The notes under the pieces: model-generated
The model's input: only the letters and a program-made list of their open reading frames with translations
What the model was told of the DNA's origin: nothing
Databases searched by the model: none
NCBI GenBank assembly: GCA_035532475.1
Contig: DATKQY010000064.1
Span: 1 to 64,000, forward strand
Length of the DNA: 64,000 bases
Source of the DNA: DATKQY01 sp035532475
GTDB lineage: Bacteria > Actinomycetota > Acidimicrobiia > Acidimicrobiales > Bog-793
Direction of reading: 5' to 3'
Shown: positions 40,290 through 48,617 of the stretch, one piece after another
Layout of the letters: each line of letters opens with the position of its first letter
Numbering within the stretch: position 1 is the stretch's first letter
Translations under genes and position numbers: made by a program

Positions 40290-41167
40290 TTGGCCGAACG
40301 GTCCGGTTCGCCGTCCTCGCGGACCGGGCTGCCGCCCGCAGCGATCGTAGCCGATGGCGCCTCGACGACCACCTTGGCGATCCGCCGACGGTCCATGCGG
40401 GTGACCCGGAACGTCCAGCCGTCGCGCTCCAGGACCTCGCCCTCGGTCGGGATGTGGCCGAGGGCGTCGAGCAGGAAGCCTCCGAGGGTGACGTACTCGC
40501 CGTCGGGGATGTCGACGCCGACCTCCTCGCGGACCTCCGGAACGCCGATCGCCCCGTCGACGAGGAAACGCGTGCCGTCCACCCGCAGCACGGCGGGGCT
40601 GGTCGTCCGGTCGAACTCGTCGTGCAGGTCACCGACGAGCTCGCTCACGAGGTCCTTGATCGTGAGTACCCCGGCGAAGCCGCCGTACTCGTCGACCACG
40701 ACGGCGAAGCCCCGGCGGCGTCGACGCATGTCGGCGAGGATCTCGAGGGCCGAACGTGATTCCGGCACGACGTACGGCTCGCGCACGCGATTGGTCACGT
40801 CGAGCCCCGCCGGGATCCCACCCTCGGCCGGGCCGGGTGCAGCGTCCGGCGGGCCGCCGTCGGCAGCCAGCCAGGAACGCGCCCCGAGGTGGAACAGGTC
40901 CTTCACGAACAGGACGCCGGCGAGGCGGTCGAGATCCCCCTCGTAGACGGGGAAGTGGCTGTGGCCCGAGCGCCGGACCGCTCGGGCGACGTCGGCGAAG
41001 CAGACGGGCGCCGGGAGGGCGTCGACGTCGACGCGTGGCGTCATCACCTCGCGGGCCGTCGCCTCGCGAAGCGAGCGGAGGCCGCTCGTGATCAGCAGCT
41101 CCTGCTCCGAGGGCGGCGGCGGGGCGGGTTGGTCGGCGCGTCGGCGTAACCGCCTGATCAGGCTCAT
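40280..41167 (-). CDS. CBS-pair, CorC/HlyC-type transporter-associated protein
   Basis: 295 residues from ATG at 41167. Two CBS domains (about 38-185, starting EVMTPRVDVDAL, with FPVYEGDLDRLAGVLFVKDL and FAVVVDEYGGFAGVLTIKDL) are followed by the CorC_HlyC domain (EFLVDG-like strand, LGGFLLDALGHIPTEGE). There is no membrane region, so it is the soluble CorC type rather than the CNNM type. Such proteins are linked to Mg2+/Co2+ homeostasis. The C-terminal codons overlap the tRNA-Pro gene. Confidence 0.9.
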   Translation of the reverse strand: MSLIRRLRRRADQPAPPPPSEQELLITSGLRSLREATAREVMTPRVDVDALPAPVCFADVARAVRRSGHSHFPVYEGDLDRLAGVLFVKDLFHLGARSWLAADGGPPDAAPGPAEGGIPAGLDVTNRVREPYVVPESRSALEILADMRRRRRGFAVVVDEYGGFAGVLTIKDLVSELVGDLHDEFDRTTSPAVLRVDGTRFLVDGAIGVPEVREEVGVDIPDGEYVTLGGFLLDALGHIPTEGEVLERDGWTFRVTRMDRRRIAKVVVEAPSATIAAGGSPVREDGEPDRSANGK

Positions 41168-41226
41168 CGTGTCCGTCCGCCGCTGCCCCCGTCGCTCACC
41201 TGCGGGTAACGGGCCGGAGTCGGTCG

Positions 41227-41643
41227 TCAGCGCGCCGCAGCGGTGAAGGGCCGGAACGACTCGTCATGGAACGTCCCCCCGGCGAGCAGCGCGGTGACGG
41301 CCCGGCGCAGGCGTATGGGGTCGAGCGGCTTGACGAGGTAGCCCTCGGCCGCGGCCCGCTTCGCGAGGAACACGTCGGGACGCCGGTCGAGCAGGACGAG
41401 CACCGGGACGTGCGGGATCCGGCCACCCGACTCCTCGAGCTTGAGGTCGAGGGCGACGGCGATGCCACCCATGTTCTGGACCTGGCAGTCCGTGATGACG
41501 AGATCGGGCGGGTCGTACTCGACCACGTCCCGCACCTGGGCGCCGTCGCGCAGCTCGACGATCTCGTTCTCGCCGTCGTCGACCACGGCGCGGACCTCGT
41601 CGATGACGCTCGGAGCGTCGCTAACGATCACCACCATCGTCAC
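41227..41643 (-). CDS. Stand-alone response regulator receiver domain
   Basis: 138 residues, a single receiver domain: phospho-acceptor Asp in DLVITDCQVQNMGG, conserved Lys in YLVKPLD, and a short C-terminal tail. No output domain is present, so it works through protein contacts. GTG at 41643 follows TACCGT by six bases; an ATG lies two codons later. Its start region overlaps the end of the ArsA-like gene by 23 bp. No kinase lies nearby. Confidence 0.87.
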   Translation of the reverse strand: MTMVVIVSDAPSVIDEVRAVVDDGENEIVELRDGAQVRDVVEYDPPDLVITDCQVQNMGGIAVALDLKLEESGGRIPHVPVLVLLDRRPDVFLAKRAAAEGYLVKPLDPIRLRRAVTALLAGGTFHDESFRPFTAAAR

Positions 41644-42769
41644 GGGGCAACGGTAGCTCCCCGCCGAGCAGGTGGCGAACGACGAGGTGCAGCCCTTCCA
41701 GGTCGTGGACGTCGACGGTGAGCGCCGGCACCCGCACGACCGGTGCGGGCGCCACCTTCGTCGCGAGCTCGTCGATGAGGTCGGACTCGCGCCGGGCCAG
41801 CGCATCGAGCTCGGCGAGGTTGGCGACCAGCTCGTCCCAGGGCCGTCGGGCGTCGTCGCCTCGCCCGGCGCCGCGTCCCGCCTCGTCGAGGCCGCCCGCC
41901 GGGACCACGGGCTCGCCGAAGTACGGCTGGACGCGGTTGACGACGAGCGCGTCGAGATCGTGGTGGGAGGACGCGAGCTTGGCGGCGAGAAAGGTCGCCT
42001 CCTCGATGGAGTCCCGCCTCGGGGCGCTCACCAGCACGAAGGCGGTCGCCTGCTCGGCGAGCAGGCGTTCGACCCTGGCGGCGCGCTCGCGAAAGCCGCT
42101 CTCCATCCCCTCGAAGGCCTGGAAGAAGGCCACCGTGTCGTCGACGATCTCGCTGCCGGCGACGCGGGCGATGGTGCGAAGCAGCACCTGGGTGGCCACG
42201 CTCAGCGCACGAAGGTACGCCTTGCCCGGCGTGAGGAGGAGACGGAAGAGCCGGTTGTCGAGGAAGCCGGTGAGCCGCCGGGGCGCGTCGAGGAAGTCGA
42301 GCGCGTTGTGCGTCGGCGGCGTGTCCACGACGACGAGGTCGAAGTCGGCCTCCTCGTGCAGCTCGAAGAGCTTCTCCGTCGCCATGTACTCCTGGGTCCC
42401 AGAGAGGGCACCGACGAGGTTGCGGTACAGGCGGTTGCCGAGGATCCGTTCGGCCTGCTCGGCGTCGCGGGCGTTCTGGCGTACCAGGCGATCGAAGGTG
42501 CCCTTGGCGTCGAGCATCACCGCGTACAGCTCGCCCGGCCACGGTCCCTCGACGCGGTGCGGCTCGTCGGCGACGCCCACCTCGCCGAGCGCGTCGGCCA
42601 GCCGGCGGGCGGGGTCGATCGTGACGACGCACGCCCTTCGTCCCCGCTCGGCGGCGGCGAGCGCGAGCGCCGCGGAGGTCGTCGTCTTGCCGACGCCGCC
42701 CGAGCCGCAGCAGACGAGCACCGACCGCTCGTCGACGAGGCTGGCGATCACGTTCACGCCGTCGCTCAC
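41621..42769 (-). CDS. ArsA/GET3-like ATPase, second subunit
   Basis: 382 residues. Deviant Walker A CCGSGGVGKTTTSAALALAA, VVDTPPTHNALDFLDAP (switch II) and a signature HNAL Asp/Asn region match the ArsA/GET3 fold. GTG at 42769 overlaps the stop of the upstream partner as GTGA, so translation is coupled. The pair parallels mycobacterial Rv3679-Rv3680, an actinobacterial two-subunit GET3-like complex next to whiB4. No arsB or tail-anchor insertase is adjacent. Confidence 0.92.
   Translation of the reverse strand: MSDGVNVIASLVDERSVLVCCGSGGVGKTTTSAALALAAAERGRRACVVTIDPARRLADALGEVGVADEPHRVEGPWPGELYAVMLDAKGTFDRLVRQNARDAEQAERILGNRLYRNLVGALSGTQEYMATEKLFELHEEADFDLVVVDTPPTHNALDFLDAPRRLTGFLDNRLFRLLLTPGKAYLRALSVATQVLLRTIARVAGSEIVDDTVAFFQAFEGMESGFRERAARVERLLAEQATAFVLVSAPRRDSIEEATFLAAKLASSHHDLDALVVNRVQPYFGEPVVPAGGLDEAGRGAGRGDDARRPWDELVANLAELDALARRESDLIDELATKVAPAPVVRVPALTVDVHDLEGLHLVVRHLLGGELPLPRDDGGDR
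41650..41655 (-). promoter_or_regulatory. -10 hexamer TACCGT of the receiver gene
   Basis: It ends six bases before the GTG at 41643 and lies inside the 3' end of the upstream ArsA-like coding region. Confidence 0.45.
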
Positions 42770-43827
42770 GGCAAGTCGGCGATCGACTCGGCCAGCGCGC
42801 CCGCCAGGGTGCCGATCTCGCCCGGGCCGATGGAGGCGCTGAACAGGTAGGGCAGGCGCAGCTGCGCCAACGGCAGCTCCCGGCTGAGCCGCTGCAGCTG
42901 GATCTGCTGCAGCTCCTGGTGGCTCTCACGAAACGCCGCCGCCGACCGCAGCCGCTCCGCCGTTTCCGGCCCGGGCGCCGGCACCCCCGCCGCGGCGGCC
43001 GCAGCCGCCGGGTCGGTGCCGAGGTGGGTGAGCACCGGGTAGCACCCGTTCACGACGACCGGCCCGAGCGCGACGCCGACCTCGTCCTCCAGGCGGAACG
43101 CCGTCTCGACGAGCTCGTTCACCGGCGTCTCCTCGGGGATCGTGACGAGGAGCGCCTGGCAACGCGCCGGATCCGTCAGCAGCTCGACGACCTGCTCCGC
43201 CTGCGTGCGCAACGGTCCACCGCGGGCAGCATCCACCAGCCCGCCCGAGCTCGTAAGGAAGGTGACGGCATGGCCGGTCGCGGGGGCGTCCAGCAGCACG
43301 ACGTCGGCCACCTGGGCGCGCTCGAGCTGCTTCAACTTGCCGAGGACGAGGACCTCTTCGACGCCCGGGATCGCGGTCGCGACGACGTCCAGCGCGCCGG
43401 AGCTCGCCAGGCGGCGCGAGACGCGGCCGAGACCGTGCTCGACGAGGTACTCGATGAGCGCCGCGTCGGAGGTGAGCACCCTTCCCCGCACCCTTCCAGC
43501 CACGCGCTCGGGGCCGCCCCCACCGTCGCCCTGGCCGTCCCCCGGTGCCGTCGCCTCCGTGCCCGCCGTGTCGCCGGCGACAGCTCGCTCGACGGGTCGC
43601 GCGCGATTCCCGCCGGGTCGGAGCACGACCTCTTCGTAGCCGAAGGCCTCCTCCACCCCGAACAGGCCGGGCAGCGCGCCGCTGTCGTCGAGGGCCACGA
43701 CGAGGACGTCGAGCCCCGACCGGGCCGCTGCGAGCGCCAGGGCCGCGGTCACGGTCGTCTTGCCGACGCCACCTTTGCCGACGACGACGACGACGTTGCT
43801 CTGCTGGCAGAAACGCTCGACGTCCAT
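42766..43827 (-). CDS. ArsA/GET3-like ATPase, first subunit
   Basis: 353 residues from ATG at 43827. Walker A is VVVVGKGGVGKTTVTAALAL; VVLLDAPATGHAVTFL is the nucleotide-sensing switch. An insertion rich in Gly, Asp and Glu (about 80-110) interrupts the domain. It forms a coupled pair with the following gene. A TAGTGT hexamer ten bases before the start and the divergent whiB promoter share the 192-bp gap. Confidence 0.92.
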   Translation of the reverse strand: MDVERFCQQSNVVVVVGKGGVGKTTVTAALALAAARSGLDVLVVALDDSGALPGLFGVEEAFGYEEVVLRPGGNRARPVERAVAGDTAGTEATAPGDGQGDGGGGPERVAGRVRGRVLTSDAALIEYLVEHGLGRVSRRLASSGALDVVATAIPGVEEVLVLGKLKQLERAQVADVVLLDAPATGHAVTFLTSSGGLVDAARGGPLRTQAEQVVELLTDPARCQALLVTIPEETPVNELVETAFRLEDEVGVALGPVVVNGCYPVLTHLGTDPAAAAAAAGVPAPGPETAERLRSAAAFRESHQELQQIQLQRLSRELPLAQLRLPYLFSASIGPGEIGTLAGALAESIADLP

Positions 43828-43837
43828 CCGGCCGCCG

Positions 43838-43843
43838 ACACTA
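43838..43843 (-). promoter_or_regulatory. -10 hexamer TAGTGT of the ArsA pair
   Basis: It ends ten bases before the ATG at 43827, giving at most a very short leader. Confidence 0.4.
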
Positions 43844-43905
43844 CCGCCGGTGCCCGCCGGTCCAGGCCGGGGCTCCCGCGGAGGGCGGCCTCGGCAAGTT
43901 CACCC

Positions 43906-43935
43906 TTGTCAGAGGGTCGGAGGCGGCGATAGCGT
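43906..43935 (+). promoter_or_regulatory. Promoter TTGTCA-N18-TAGCGT of whiB
   Basis: -35 at 43906-43911 and -10 at 43930-43935. The predicted leader of about 78 bases is one of the longer ones in the window and ends with GAGGAGGGGG before the GTG at 44020. Confidence 0.55.
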
Positions 43936-44019
43936 CGTCGTGAAGCGGACGGGGCCGCGTCGGCCGTCCCGGGACGCCGGGCGAGGGCGCGTCGGCGAGG
44001 ACCGCATGAGGAGGGGGTC

Positions 44020-44283
44020 GTGGTCGCGAGGCGATCCGACGACGAGTGGCAGGTGAAGGCGGCCTGCCGCGGGCCGCAGGCCGAGGTCTTCTTCCCGCCG
44101 GCCCGCGTCGAGCGCAAGGACGAGCGCGTCGACCGTGAGCGCGCGGCCAAGGGGATCTGCGCCACGTGCCCCGTCCGCCGTGCCTGCTTGGACTACGCCA
44201 TCCGCATCCGCGAGCCGCACGGCATCTGGGGCGGGCTGAACGAGGTCGAGCGCAAGCAGCTGATCGACCGCAGGGCCGGCTGA
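44020..44283 (+). CDS. WhiB-family iron-sulfur transcription factor
   Basis: 87 residues from GTG at 44020. Cluster cysteines C16, C47, C50 and C56 (spacing Cx2Cx5C for the last three), the beta-turn GIWGGL and a basic tail (ERKQLIDRRAG). WhiB proteins hold a [4Fe-4S] cluster, bind the primary sigma factor and respond to O2, NO or redox change. Position beside the ArsA pair resembles whiB4 of mycobacteria, but the paralogue cannot be fixed by sequence alone. Confidence 0.96.
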   Translation: MVARRSDDEWQVKAACRGPQAEVFFPPARVERKDERVDRERAAKGICATCPVRRACLDYAIRIREPHGIWGGLNEVERKQLIDRRAG

Positions 44284-44326
44284 CCCCGTCGGGGTCGCCA
44301 CCCGCGCTCGACCAGGTCCGCCGACG

Positions 44327-45202
44327 GTGACGAACGCCGAGCTCGTCCCCGGCCTCGCGGTCGAGGTCCTTCCCGGGTTGCGGCGCCTGCTCGCCCCCAA
44401 CCCGTCGGCGATGACCGGGCCCGGGACGAACACCTACCTGGTGGGCGCGCCCGATACCGTCGTGGTCGACCCGGGCCCCGACGACCCCGTCCACCTCGAC
44501 GCCGTCGTCGAGGCGGGAGCGGCCCGGATCCGCTACGTGCTCGTCACCCACACCCATCCCGACCACGCGCCCGGGGCCGCGGCGCTCGCGGCGAGGACGG
44601 GGGCCACGCTCCTCGGCTTCGGTGCGCGCGGCGGGTTCGTGCCCGACGGCGAGCTCGCCGACGGGGACATCGTCGCCGTCCCCGGCGCCCGGCTGACGGC
44701 GCTGCACACCCCCGGCCACGCACCCGACCACCTCTGCTTCCTCTTCGAGCCGGAGGTGGACACCTCTCCCGACGGCGTCCCGTCGCGGGTGCTGCTCTCG
44801 GGGGACCACGTGATGGGCGGCTCGACGGTGGCCATCGCTCCGCCCGACGGCGACATGGCCGCCTACCTCACCAGCCTCCGGCGCCTGCTCCGGCTCGACC
44901 CCCCGATCGACGCGATCGCGCCCGGCCACGGCCCGCTCATCGTCGAGGCCCGTGCCGTGCTCGAGGGCTACGTCTCGCACCGCCTGGCGCGCGAGCGCTC
45001 GGTGCTCGAGGCGCTCGGACGCCTCGGGCCGGCGAGCCCGGACGAGCTGGTCGACGCGGTCTACGGGCACCTCCTCCCGTCGCTTCGCTGGGCGGCGTCG
45101 GCCACGCTCTGGGCGCATCTGCGCAAGCTCGGAGCCGAGGGGCGCGCGGTCGGCGACGACCCGGACGGCCGCGGCGCGAGGTGGCGTCTCGCGGGTTCGT
45201 AA
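44327..45202 (+). CDS. MBL-fold hydrolase (LACTB2/Rv3677c-like)
   Basis: 291 residues, GTG at 44327. Metal motifs are VLVTHTHPDHAPGAAALA, LHTPGHAPDHLCFLF, LLSGDHVMGGSTV and APGHGPLI; the C-terminal 90 residues form the winged-helix extension of the LACTB2 group (VSHRLARERSVLEALG). That group includes RNA endonucleases and lactonase-like enzymes; which applies here is open. A homologue occupies the same neighbourhood as whiB4/ArsA in mycobacteria. It is co-directional with whiB, 43 bp downstream. Confidence 0.9.
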   Translation: MTNAELVPGLAVEVLPGLRRLLAPNPSAMTGPGTNTYLVGAPDTVVVDPGPDDPVHLDAVVEAGAARIRYVLVTHTHPDHAPGAAALAARTGATLLGFGARGGFVPDGELADGDIVAVPGARLTALHTPGHAPDHLCFLFEPEVDTSPDGVPSRVLLSGDHVMGGSTVAIAPPDGDMAAYLTSLRRLLRLDPPIDAIAPGHGPLIVEARAVLEGYVSHRLARERSVLEALGRLGPASPDELVDAVYGHLLPSLRWAASATLWAHLRKLGAEGRAVGDDPDGRGARWRLAGS

Positions 45203-45205
45203 GGC

Positions 45206-46459
45206 TCAGCTGGCGGGGCGGCGCAGCGCCGCTTCGACGCCGCGAAGCAGCCGGGCGCTGCAGCTCGACATCTCGAGCACCGGGGCGACCTCGGTGGCGA
45301 TCCGCTCGGCGAGGTCGGCGAAGATCCCGGCGAGCGGGCTGGCGGGATCGAGCGCGGGGGGCGCGCCGGCGTCCCCGCCGGCGGCGACGCCCGGGTCGAG
45401 CGGGATCGAGCCGACGAGGGGGACGCCGATCTCGGCGGCAAGCCGCTCACCGCCGCCCACGCCGAACAGCGCGTGGCGCGAGCCGTGCTCGCAGGTGAAG
45501 CCCGCCATGTTCTCGACGACGCCGGCGACGCGCAGGTTTCCCTTGCGCGCCATGTCGGCCGCGCGCCCGGCGACTTTTTGCGCGGCGAGCGCCGGCGTGG
45601 TCACGACGAGCAGCTCCGTCCTCGGCAACATGCGCGCGAGACCCATCTGCACGTCGCCCGTCCCCGGTGGCATGTCGACCAGCAGATAGTCGAGCGCTCC
45701 CCAGGCGACGTCTTCGAGGAAGTGCTGGACCGCCCGGTTGAGGACGAGGCCGCGCCACATGATGGCGTCGTCCTCGCCCGAGAGGAAGCCCATCGAGACG
45801 ACCTTCACGACGCCGTCGCCGACCGGGCGCTCGATCGGGACCATCTTGCCCGCGCGAACGGGGAGGGGACCCTCGACGCCGAGCATGCGCGGGACGGAGA
45901 AGCCCCAGATGTCCGCGTCGAGCAACCCAACGGACAGGCCCCGCCGTGCGAGCGCCACCGCCAGGTTGACGGTCACCGAGGACTTGCCGACCCCGCCCTT
46001 CCCGGACATCACCGCGAGGACGCGCGCTGTCGGCGGCAGATCTGTCGTGACGGCCCGCTCCTGGGCCTTGCGCCGGGCGCGTTCCATCAACGTGGCGCGT
46101 TCCTCGGGCCCCATGACCCCGGTGACCACCTCGACCTCGCGCACACCCGGCACGGCGATGGCGTGACGCTCGACGTCCCGGCGGAGCTGGCCCCTGAGCG
46201 GGCAGCCCGCCACCGTGAGCGCGACCTCCACGACCGCGCGGCCGGCCTCGACCGTCGCCGAGCGCACCATCCCGAGCTCCACGATGTCGCCGCCGAGCTC
46301 GGGGTCGACCACGCCCCGCAGCGCCTCGAGCAAGGGGCTGTCGGCGGCGGCCGCTCCGCGCGGACCGGGCGCCGCGCCCTGCACGGCGGGGCCGGCCGGT
46401 GAGCGGGTAGCCTCACCGTCGGAGCCCCCGGGGGGGCGCGGCATACCGTCGTCGCCCAT
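45206..46459 (-). CDS. mrp: Mrp/ApbC-type Fe-S cluster carrier ATPase
   Basis: 417 residues from ATG at 46459. A Pro/Gly-rich leader (1-35), a MIP18/DUF59 domain (about 38-125, VVDPELGGDIVELGMV), and a ParA-like ATPase with VMSGKGGVGKSSVTVN and DMPPGTGDVQMGLA. The CXXC usually near the end of the ATPase domain is replaced: Cys occurs only in AGFTCEHGS and a late SSCSARLL. It delivers [4Fe-4S] clusters to apoproteins. A TAGGAT -10 ends seven bases before the start and diverges from the A-type carrier gene. Confidence 0.93.
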   Translation of the reverse strand: MGDDGMPRPPGGSDGEATRSPAGPAVQGAAPGPRGAAAADSPLLEALRGVVDPELGGDIVELGMVRSATVEAGRAVVEVALTVAGCPLRGQLRRDVERHAIAVPGVREVEVVTGVMGPEERATLMERARRKAQERAVTTDLPPTARVLAVMSGKGGVGKSSVTVNLAVALARRGLSVGLLDADIWGFSVPRMLGVEGPLPVRAGKMVPIERPVGDGVVKVVSMGFLSGEDDAIMWRGLVLNRAVQHFLEDVAWGALDYLLVDMPPGTGDVQMGLARMLPRTELLVVTTPALAAQKVAGRAADMARKGNLRVAGVVENMAGFTCEHGSRHALFGVGGGERLAAEIGVPLVGSIPLDPGVAAGGDAGAPPALDPASPLAGIFADLAERIATEVAPVLEMSSCSARLLRGVEAALRRPAS

Positions 46460-46466
46460 CGGGCCG

Positions 46467-46472
46467 ATCCTA
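46467..46472 (-). promoter_or_regulatory. -10 hexamer TAGGAT of mrp
   Basis: It ends seven bases before the ATG at 46459, predicting a leaderless message. Confidence 0.55.
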
Positions 46473-46499
46473 CCGACACGGCCAGTTCCAGCCGGTTGG

Positions 46500-46505
46500 T
46501 ACGAT
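46500..46505 (+). promoter_or_regulatory. -10 hexamer TACGAT of the A-type carrier gene
   Basis: It is followed by a leader of about 24 bases with AGGAGG at 46523-46528, so this gene is led while its divergent neighbour mrp is leaderless. Confidence 0.5.
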
Positions 46506-46536
46506 GCACCCGGGAGATACCGAGGAGGAACCGCTC

Positions 46537-46905
46537 GTGAGCATGGCAACCACGTCTGTCCAGATCGGCCGCCGGCCGAGCCCGGTGACGCTGACCGATG
46601 CCGCGGTGGCCAAGGTCGCCGAGCTGCTTGCCGAGGAAGAAGGAGGCGAGTCGTTGGCGCTTCGCGTCGCGGTGCGCCCCGGAGGCTGCTCGGGCTACAG
46701 CTACGACATGTTCTTCGACTCCGAGATCGCCGAGGACGACGTCCTCCGCTCCTTCGGCGCCGTCAAGGTCGTCATCGACCCGGAGAGCGCGGACCTCATC
46801 AAGGGCGCCGAGCTCGACTACCGCGACGGGCTCCAGGGCTCCGGGTTCCACATCACGAACCCGAACGCCACCCGTACCTGCGGCTGCGGCTCGTCCTTCA
46901 GCTGA
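46537..46905 (+). CDS. erpA: A-type iron-sulfur carrier (ErpA/IscA-like)
   Basis: 122 residues from GTG at 46537 (AGGAGG, spacer 8); an ATG two codons later has worse spacing. The three cluster ligands are C51 (RPGGCSGYSYDM), C115 and C117 (TCGCGSSF). It carries Fe-S clusters to targets, possibly with Mrp encoded divergently 78 bp away. It could equally be called SufA; ErpA is preferred only because no suf genes are adjacent. Confidence 0.93.
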   Translation: MSMATTSVQIGRRPSPVTLTDAAVAKVAELLAEEEGGESLALRVAVRPGGCSGYSYDMFFDSEIAEDDVLRSFGAVKVVIDPESADLIKGAELDYRDGLQGSGFHITNPNATRTCGCGSSFS

Positions 46906-46919
46906 GCGCCGGGGTCTAG

Positions 46920-47294
46920 ATGCCCGGCGGCACAGCTCCTACGCCGCCCGTCGGGCCGTACTCGCCCGTCGTGCGCGCGGGTGATTGGCTCGTCTGCTCC
47001 GGCCAGCTCGGGCTCGCGAGCGGCGCGCTCGTCGCCGGCGGGGTCGGCGCGCAGCTGACCCAGGCCGTCGCGAACCTGGAGGCGCTGCTCGCCGGCGAAG
47101 GCGCGGGTCTCGCCCAGGTCACGAAGACGACGGTGTTCCTGGCCGACATCGCCGACTTCGCCCAGATGAACGAGGCGTACGTTGCCGCTTTCGCCGGCCA
47201 CCGCCCGGCACGCTCGGCCGTCGGGGTGTCGGGGCTGCCGATGGGCGCCCTCGTCGAGATCGAGGCGTGGGCGTTCGTCCCGACCGCCCCGTGA
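46920..47294 (+). CDS. ridA: RidA family enamine/imine deaminase
   Basis: 124 residues from ATG at 46920. VGPYSPVVRAGDWLVCSGQL, TKTTVFLADIADFAQMNEAY and the conserved Arg in RPARSAVGVSGLPMGALVEI are present. It hydrolyses reactive 2-aminoacrylate formed by PLP enzymes. It lies 14 bp after the A-type carrier gene and is probably cotranscribed. Its stop codon lies in the first copy of a 22-bp tandem duplication. Confidence 0.92.
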   Translation: MPGGTAPTPPVGPYSPVVRAGDWLVCSGQLGLASGALVAGGVGAQLTQAVANLEALLAGEGAGLAQVTKTTVFLADIADFAQMNEAYVAAFAGHRPARSAVGVSGLPMGALVEIEAWAFVPTAP

Positions 47295-47341
47295 GCCACT
47301 CGTGACGTGCCCGTGAGCCACTCGTGACGTGGCAGTGAGCC
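47291..47341 (+). repeat. 22-bp tandem duplication at the ridA/lipoprotein junction
   Basis: GTGAGCCACTCGTGACGT plus four bases at 47291-47312 is repeated at 47313-47334 with two changes at the end, and a third partial copy (GTGAGCC) begins at 47335. The first copy contains the ridA stop; the second leads into the lipoprotein start codons. Confidence 0.9.
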
Positions 47342-48525
47342 GGCCGCTCCCCGGCCGGCCGCGGCGCCTCCTCGGCCCCGTCGCGCTGGTCGGCGGCGGC
47401 CTCCTCGCCGCAGCGTGCGGTGGGGGCTCGAGCGCGATCCCGTCGACGACGAGCTCCACGCTCCCGCCGTTGCCGCCTGCCGTCATCGCCTACGTGACAC
47501 TCGTCGGGAGCGGGTCGCAGGTGGGCCTCGGCTCGCGGGTGCTACCCGTCAACGTGACGGCCGCACCGGCGAGCACCTCGGCGGCGATCCAGGTCGGTGT
47601 GTTCCCCGCCGCGATCGCCATCACCCCCGACCAGAAGACGGCCTACGTGGCGAACTACGGCTCGAACGACGTGACGCCCATCGATCTCGCCACGGGCCGC
47701 GCCGGGCGGCCGATCCCGGCGGGCCCCGGTCCGGCCGGCATCGCCATCGCCCCCGACGGCAGGACCGCCTACGTCGCCGACGCGGGGTCCTCGCCGATCG
47801 GCGACACGGTCACGCCGATCGACCTCGTGACCGGAAAGGCGCTGCCGGCGATCACCGTCGGCGCCGGCCCCGAGGGGATCGCCATCACCCCCGACGGCAA
47901 GTTGGCCTACGTCGCCGACTCCGGTGCCGTCGTCACGGGCCAGAGCGGCGCCATCGGCGCCACCGTCACCCCGATCGACCTCACGACGAAGAAGGCCCTC
48001 GCGCCGATCCCGGTCGGCAACGCGCCCGAGTCGGTCGCCGCCAGCCCCGACGGCTCGACCGTCTACGTCGGCAACGCCAACTCCGGCAGTGTCACGCCGA
48101 TCTCGACCGCGAGCAACACCGCGGGGACACCGATCGCCCTCGACGGCGCGCCGGCCGCGATCGCCTTCGCGCCGAACGGCTCGACCGCCTGGGTCGCGGT
48201 CGACACGTCGGTCATCCCCCAGCACGGCGACATCACGCCGATCAACGTCGCCACCGGCGTCGCCGGCGCCCCGGTCCCGGTCGCGAAGGCTCCGGCGGGT
48301 ATCGCTATCACCTCGGACGGCGGCGTCGCCTGGGTGACCTGCTCGGGAGCGAACGAGCTGGTGTCCGTCGACCTCTCCACTGCGAAGGTCGCCCAGTCGG
48401 TCGTCGTCGCCGGGGGGCCCTACGCGATCGCGCTCACCAGCCACGCGCAAGGTGGCGGCTCGACGTCCTCGGCCCGCGGCGCCACCACGACCACGGGCGC
48501 CCACAAGAACAAGAGCACCGGTTAG
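47329..48525 (+). CDS. Lipoprotein with YVTN-type beta-propeller repeats
   Basis: Up to 398 residues; GTG at 47329 or GTG at 47335. Signal peptide with lipobox LLAAACGGGS, so Cys near position 31 would be lipidated. The mature protein is built from about seven repeats of 45-50 residues with the core PxGIAITPDGKTAYVADxGxxxVTPIDLATG, which fold as a surface beta-propeller. The tail is Ser/Thr/Gly-rich ending HKNKSTG. It probably binds something at the cell surface; no ligand can be named. Same direction as ridA but separated by the tandem repeat. Confidence 0.88.
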   Translation: MAVSRPLPGRPRRLLGPVALVGGGLLAAACGGGSSAIPSTTSSTLPPLPPAVIAYVTLVGSGSQVGLGSRVLPVNVTAAPASTSAAIQVGVFPAAIAITPDQKTAYVANYGSNDVTPIDLATGRAGRPIPAGPGPAGIAIAPDGRTAYVADAGSSPIGDTVTPIDLVTGKALPAITVGAGPEGIAITPDGKLAYVADSGAVVTGQSGAIGATVTPIDLTTKKALAPIPVGNAPESVAASPDGSTVYVGNANSGSVTPISTASNTAGTPIALDGAPAAIAFAPNGSTAWVAVDTSVIPQHGDITPINVATGVAGAPVPVAKAPAGIAITSDGGVAWVTCSGANELVSVDLSTAKVAQSVVVAGGPYAIALTSHAQGGGSTSSARGATTTTGAHKNKSTG

Positions 48526-48617
48526 CCGGCGGTCCGAACCCCGGGCGAGGCGCCCGTCTCACGGCCCCGGGGACCGGGACGACGCGACCGACGGGCGCGG
48601 CCCCGAGCGCGCTCGTC

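Noticed and set aside
41621..43827. Arsenical resistance role for the ArsA-like pair
   Set aside because: There is no arsenic gene nearby, and the whiB neighbourhood matches a conserved actinobacterial GET3-like pair instead.
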